Shown here one piece after another: positions 59,531-64,000 of a stretch of 64,000 bases of DNA (the stretch's first letter is position 1; the number at the start of each line of letters is the position of its first letter). Origin of the DNA: Epinephelus fuscoguttatus (taxonomy: Eukaryota > Chordata > Actinopteri > Perciformes > Serranidae); the NCBI RefSeq assembly GCF_011397635.1, contig NC_064759.1, positions 19,430,428 through 19,494,427 of the forward strand, read 5' to 3'. The notes beneath the pieces are model-generated. The model was given only the letters and a program-made list of their open reading frames with translations, was not told the origin of the DNA and did not search any database. The position numbers and the translations under genes are program-made.

Positions 59531-60739
59531 TGTAAAGTCAGCTGAGAATAACAGATCTCAGTCTGACGTGGGCCGAATGAGAAAAGCTGTTTGGTTTTAT
59601 CCAACGTCCAAATGTTGAATTAGGACAGAATCAGGTCCTGGCCTTTGGGACACTTTTATGAAGGAACATTTAACTGTGCTGTACAGTCTAATATATTTTT
59701 GTTCCCTCTACTGTACCTGACTTCCAAATTAACATGACAGTTAATGTGCACAATCCCAAATATGCTCACACTCAAGCCAATCCCACACTGACCATTGTGG
59801 GCTGAGGGAGCATTAGCTTGGGAAAAGCGCTGCTGTCCATCGACGGTGATTACGACTCTCGCAGCTGTCCCCACTCAGCACAGTCAGCGCAGAGAAAACT
59901 GCAGGAGCTCTTCTAATGTAAGCTGTGGAAAAACTCAGGAAAACTTAGCTGTCTGTCTTCACCTCTCTGTTTCTAATGATGTTTGGGCTCACACCACATT
60001 CTCTCTCTGACATAGAGACATAAACATCAGAGACACTTTATTAAAGAATCAGATACCAGACTCTCTCGATGGCAGCTGCTGCTGCTGCAGGCGTAGAGAA
60101 GTCTGAGAGTGATGACTATATTGGGGAAAAAACTGTGTCGTTTAACTGGATGAATTTACAGTTACGCATAAAATCCATAACCTCATTTGGACTATTTAAG
60201 TTTCTCTTGCCTCTAATGTAAAATTTTGGATCTGTGAGTCGGTTGGACCACGGAAATATCTCAACAGCTATAGAGTGACCCATGAGTCCCAAAACCCGCA
60301 AATGAGTTAGCATTTTAGCACTCGACTCCCTCTTCTTAAAGTCAGTCGGTTTTGGTTAGATGCCTGAAATACGGTCTGTGGTTGACACAAGCTTAAGAGA
60401 CTTTCATGTTTTGTTCTACAACATAAAACACATCAGCACATACCTCACTCATGAATTTTGAAGCTTTTACGTCTTAAAAAAGGGGGTTGCTAACAAGTGG
60501 CTAAATGAGATTACAGAGCATCATCATGTCATGCAACTATGAGTAGTTTGTTTATAGCGTAATGATAGCTTTTCTCTGGCAATTGCATTTGGGTTTCAAA
60601 AGTCATAAAAGTGGTGTTCATTTGTGAAGATTATCTTGCTGAAGAAAACGTTTAAGTGTCATAAATGTTTCTTTGCCATGGAGCTTATTTCCCACTGGCT
60701 TTTTGTCAAGGTAACCACAGCAAAGCTAACTTTCCGCAT

Positions 60740-60990
60740 CGGCCTACAAAGAAACATCATCCCATGAGCACTCTGTTGGATGAATAGCCATTAAATTTGA
60801 GGTCAAAATGTTAATTTCTCCAATATTTGGCTTCATCAGCCGTACTGTGTTTTATGCTAATTATCAAATGGATGCACATTACGAGCATGTTAGCATGTTG
60901 ACGTTAGCATTTAGCTTCAAGCGCCACTGAGCCTAAGTACTGCCTCACAGCTGCTTACATGGCTGTAAACTTTTGGTCTTGTTATACTTT
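60740..60990. repeat. dispersed fish repeat (GTTAGCATGTT family)
   Basis: GAGCATGTTAGCATGTTGAC, TTAGCATTTAGC and GCCTCACAGCTGCTTACATGG are wording seen in very common teleost dispersed repeats. No boundaries were found. Confidence 0.4.
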
Positions 60991-61069
60991 CGATTTAATG
61001 CCATAATAATTTAGTAGTTATGGTCTATGCTTTTTTTGTACGTAATACTTTTTGTTCTTCCCCCTCTGT

Positions 61070-61300
61070 GCTATAGAATTATGATGGCCAGAAAGGGCAA
61101 AGGCGCTATAATGGCTCAAAACATTGCCATTTGCTGCAGCTTCGGAAACAATGCCAATTCAAGAAAGAAGAAAAGAAAATCCAAAACAAATACAACAATG
61201 GAAACATGCAACAAAAGCCAAAAAAAATACATTAATAGCAAACATGGTGCAAATACAGAAATGATGCAAAGTCAAAAACGCACAAATGCAAGAGAAAAAC
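61070..61300 (-). repeat. inverted-repeat arm 1
   Basis: The reverse complement of 61110-61280 aligns along its length with 62680-62930. Shared words are TTTGCAT(C/T)(A/G)TTTCT, CATGTTTGCT, TGTTTTGGATTTT, CGAAGCTGCAGC/TGAAGCTGCAGC and TTTGCCCT. The copies are diverged and neither has a long ORF. Confidence 0.65.
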
Positions 61301-61743
61301 ACTGCATATTGTGGCGATCCCTCTGCTCCACTAGGTGTGCCTATTTTCCTGGCCTTTCTCTTTTGTCACAGGATGTGGGTTAAGGCAGAGGATCTGGTTT
61401 GCTTCATGAGATAAAGCTCATCACCTTCCATCAGACTTCTCTTCCCTCACAACACAGCTGCTGTTCTTTTGTTTTGTCTACAGACATATCCACACACCCA
61501 CACATGCAGGCATGACTGATTATTGACTGTCATGTTTATTTGGTGATTCATCATTATTATGTAAATAAATAAGCTTTTAACTTTTTGTAAATTCATGTCG
61601 TCTCCCACCATTGTTGCAGCCTAAGGGCAGGGTTGTAACAGTATCCAGTCAACACAACAGAAGTTCTCCACGCCTCAAATGGGAGCGTAAGTAGCATTAT
61701 GCTAATGCTAGCTATTTAGACCAGTGGCTCTTTTATGTAAAAC

Positions 61744-62059
61744 AGTGGTTCCCAACTGGTCCAGCCTCAGGGTCCAGTTCAAGGTCCAATACATTCAGCG
61801 TCATACTTGTGTTTGGCCATGTTGTTGGGCTAGTGTGCTTTCTCTGTCTGTAGTCTGTAGTCTGTAGTTGTCAGTTAGTCACTCATTCTAAAGCAGGAAA
61901 CAGCACATCACAATAAAAGCTCTGGGCGGGAAAGTTATTGTACTTAAAAATAAAATGTGTTTTTTTACAAACTTGACACATTTGTGAGTCTCTTGCGGTC
62001 CATTCAGAATGGATCCGTGACCCACTTTTGGACTGCAACCCACCAGTTGGGAACCACTC
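61744..62059. mobile_element. hAT-type MITE with AGTGGTTCCCAACTGG ends
   Basis: Left CAGTGGTTCCCAACTGGTCC and right CACCAGTTGGGAACCACT are inverted repeats, the same family as the outer element at 49337-50327. Interior includes TTTTTTTACAAACTTGACAC, the complement of bases near 49390. The 8-bp duplication is not clear. Confidence 0.75.
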
Positions 62060-62679
62060 TTGTTAAAGATTGAGGCCAAATGTAAAAAGTAACATTTATC
62101 TTTTTATTTCACCTTTTTATTCCACTTTTCCCTTAGTTTCAGAAATCCTTTGGTCTTGTCTGGTCCTTCTCTCAGGTCAAAAATCAAGCTGTCCCACTCA
62201 GGCCCGCAGGAAAGCAGATCAGCCTTGCAGCAAATTTTCACAGTGGCCACTCGTGATTGCAGCGAAAAAATCCCCTGCAGCCCAAAAAGCATTTTCCCAA
62301 TATGCCACCATTGTAAGAGAGACACCTCAACAGAAGTGTTGACACCTTGAACTGTAAACAAAGTCAAATTATTACTGTTTCTATTCTGAATTTTTTTGAG
62401 CCATGGTAGTTTTACATTTGTAAAACTTTCCTCAAGCTGAGAAAAGCAATTTAAATCTGCGACATCATCACAATGTAACAGGCAGGCAGGCCCAGCAGGA
62501 GAGACACTATTTCACATTTTCAGTGGGCTGCATACCCTGGAAGTAAACCTGCAAGCTATAAAACTTGAGCAGCTCCATTGGAATAAACAGGCGCCATCTT
62601 GGTGTCTGGTATCTAGTTATTATTAAAACCTTTGGTTCCACTCAGTGATCCACCGAGTGTTGGCTGCATATGCAGCGTG

Positions 62680-62930
62680 TTTTGGGGGTCTGTATGGTTT
62701 TGATTTTGCATTGTTTCTATATTTGAACCGTGTTTGCTGTTAATTAATTTGTTTTGACTATCTACAGCAGGTTTTTCATTTGCAGCGTGTTTCCGTTGTT
62801 TTACTAGTTTTGGATTTTAGCATGTGTTTTTGAGTTGACATAGTTTCTGAAGCTGCAGCATGTTTGTCCTAATGGAAATGTGCTGGGCTGTTGTAGCATG
62901 TTTGCCCTCGTCGGCCTCTGTATAGAATAA
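62680..62930 (+). repeat. inverted-repeat arm 2
   Basis: Partner of 61070-61300 in opposite orientation, separated by about 1.4 kb that includes the 61744-62059 MITE. It has an irregular repeated motif GCAGCATGTTTG / GCAGCGTGTTT. Confidence 0.65.
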
Positions 62931-64000
62931 ATTGTGAAATGTTATTCTGAATGTTAGAACCTTCTTCCAGACATCTTTTCTGCAAACAATGCAATTTGTC
63001 CCAAAACCAGCAGTTTGTTTAACATTAGTGGCAGACAGCTGTGGACCAGAAGGCAGAGGACTTCTTATTAAAAAAAGAAAAACTAGATCTGCCTTTGGCT
63101 CAGGGTTTGTAATTGGACTTTTATGCATTGCTTTCAGCACCTTAGAAAAAGTCTTTTCATATCACAACGTTTAGTCAGCTGAACATATTCAGGAGGCAAT
63201 GTGTTTTGGTGTCAGTCGCGTGGGTGTTCAGCAGCTGAATCATTTACAGAAATCAAGTGATTTTACTTGACACATGAGAATGTGGAGGAAAACAAAGCCC
63301 ACCAGCACTGTGCCGAGAAACCACAAGGCTTTGTGCTCGTCACCGTGCCAGTAAAGATACCAGATTTACCAAAATGTTGAACAAATTCTGACTCTCACAT
63401 CCTCCTCCTCCTCCTCTTCCTCTCTGGTGCCTCCCACTCCTTCATCCTGTATCTGCTGGTGGCAAACAGCTCTTGGATTTCCTCTTGCTGCCCCTTCAAA
63501 AGCCAGCTTTGGTGTGGGCGGTTGAGACACGTCTCTTTCTCTTTGTGTACGCTGTAAATATTTTCTCCAATCAAAGAGTCAAACTTCAGAGCTCGGTCTA
63601 ATCTGTGAGACACACATCAAAGAGCAGGATGGAGCAGATGAGTAAAGTCAGAAAGGGAGTGAATGTGCGCCTCTTCCACTTAGAGTATCGTCTTTGTTGT
63701 AAGAAGGAGTTTATGATTTAATTTATGCAATTTGCAGATAAACAAATATGGGTTACACTGTATTGCATGACATTTCTCTACATGTACACAGGCTTTGAAG
63801 CAAGACTGAGTTTAGAAATATGAAGTAACACAGTTTGTTGCTCCTACTAAATGAAAAGCTTAAGTCTTAAGCACCACTGCAACATTACTGCTAGCAGGTC
63901 ATCAGGTTGCCTAATTACTCAGGTCTTTAAGGCAACTAACTCAGTGTCTTGTGAAAATAAATGAAAATGCAAGGAACCACCACTTCCGACCGCAGATGCC
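62931..64000. other. intergenic, nothing identified
   Basis: A short (TCC)n stretch at about 63401-63422; no recognised gene to the window end. Confidence 0.4.

Noticed and set aside
46560-64000. eva1b or another gene after stk40
   Set aside because: No conserved exon or membrane-helix frame recognised; all open frames are short and unrelated to known families.
1-64000. CRISPR array, bacterial operon or viral genome
   Set aside because: No regularly spaced direct repeats, no polycistronic layout, and intron-containing vertebrate genes throughout.

Overview
The window reads as nuclear DNA of a teleost fish, probably a percomorph. It has vertebrate intron-exon genes with compact exons and GT-AG introns. 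It also carries teleost-type mobile DNA: Tc1-like and hAT-like transposons, TTAA-flanked MITEs, tRNA-derived SINEs and L1/Tx1-like LINE pieces. I see no bacterial, organellar or viral gene and no CRISPR array.

Four protein-coding genes, all on the + strand, could be assembled exon by exon from the raw sequence: mrps15 (mitochondrial small-subunit ribosomal protein uS15m, coding exons 3633-10330, presequence exon not found), a cornifelin/PLAC8-family gene (coding 13167-13854), oscp1 (coding 16719-26032, 11 exons, 390 aa) and stk40 (coding 32861-43157, 10 coding exons, 436 aa, with a probable untranslated first exon ending at 29415 and a 3' UTR of about 3.4 kb ending near 46557). From memory, the order mrps15-oscp1-stk40 on one strand matches human 1p34.3. 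Two differences stand out: a cornifelin-like gene lies between mrps15 and oscp1, and no lsm10 is visible between oscp1 and stk40. The genes share no evident pathway; the linkage looks like ancestral synteny.

Layout: 1-3632 holds Tc1-like fragments interrupted by a SINE, plus unassigned sequence. 3633-10480 is mrps15, whose introns carry an intact Tc1-like transposon with DD38E spacing, two hAT derivatives with BED-type or transposase-start remnants, and a SINE. 10500-12100 is intergenic with another SINE. 12140-14160 is the PLAC8-family gene. 14200-16500 is mostly LINE remnant. 16500-26165 is oscp1, including a 30-nt microexon, a promoter X-box, two TTAA-flanked MITEs and a LINE fragment. 26165-29100 is unassigned intergenic DNA. 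29100-46560 is stk40. 46560-64000 is a gene-poor stretch with nested MITEs and hAT remnants, a TTAA element carrying coding remnants, an RT-motif fragment and a pair of inverted repeats.

The strongest candidates for a second look are the intact DD38E transposon, the two insertions that stop about 25 bp short of mrps15 splice acceptors, and the RFX X-box upstream of oscp1. I did not find a convincing new multi-gene system.
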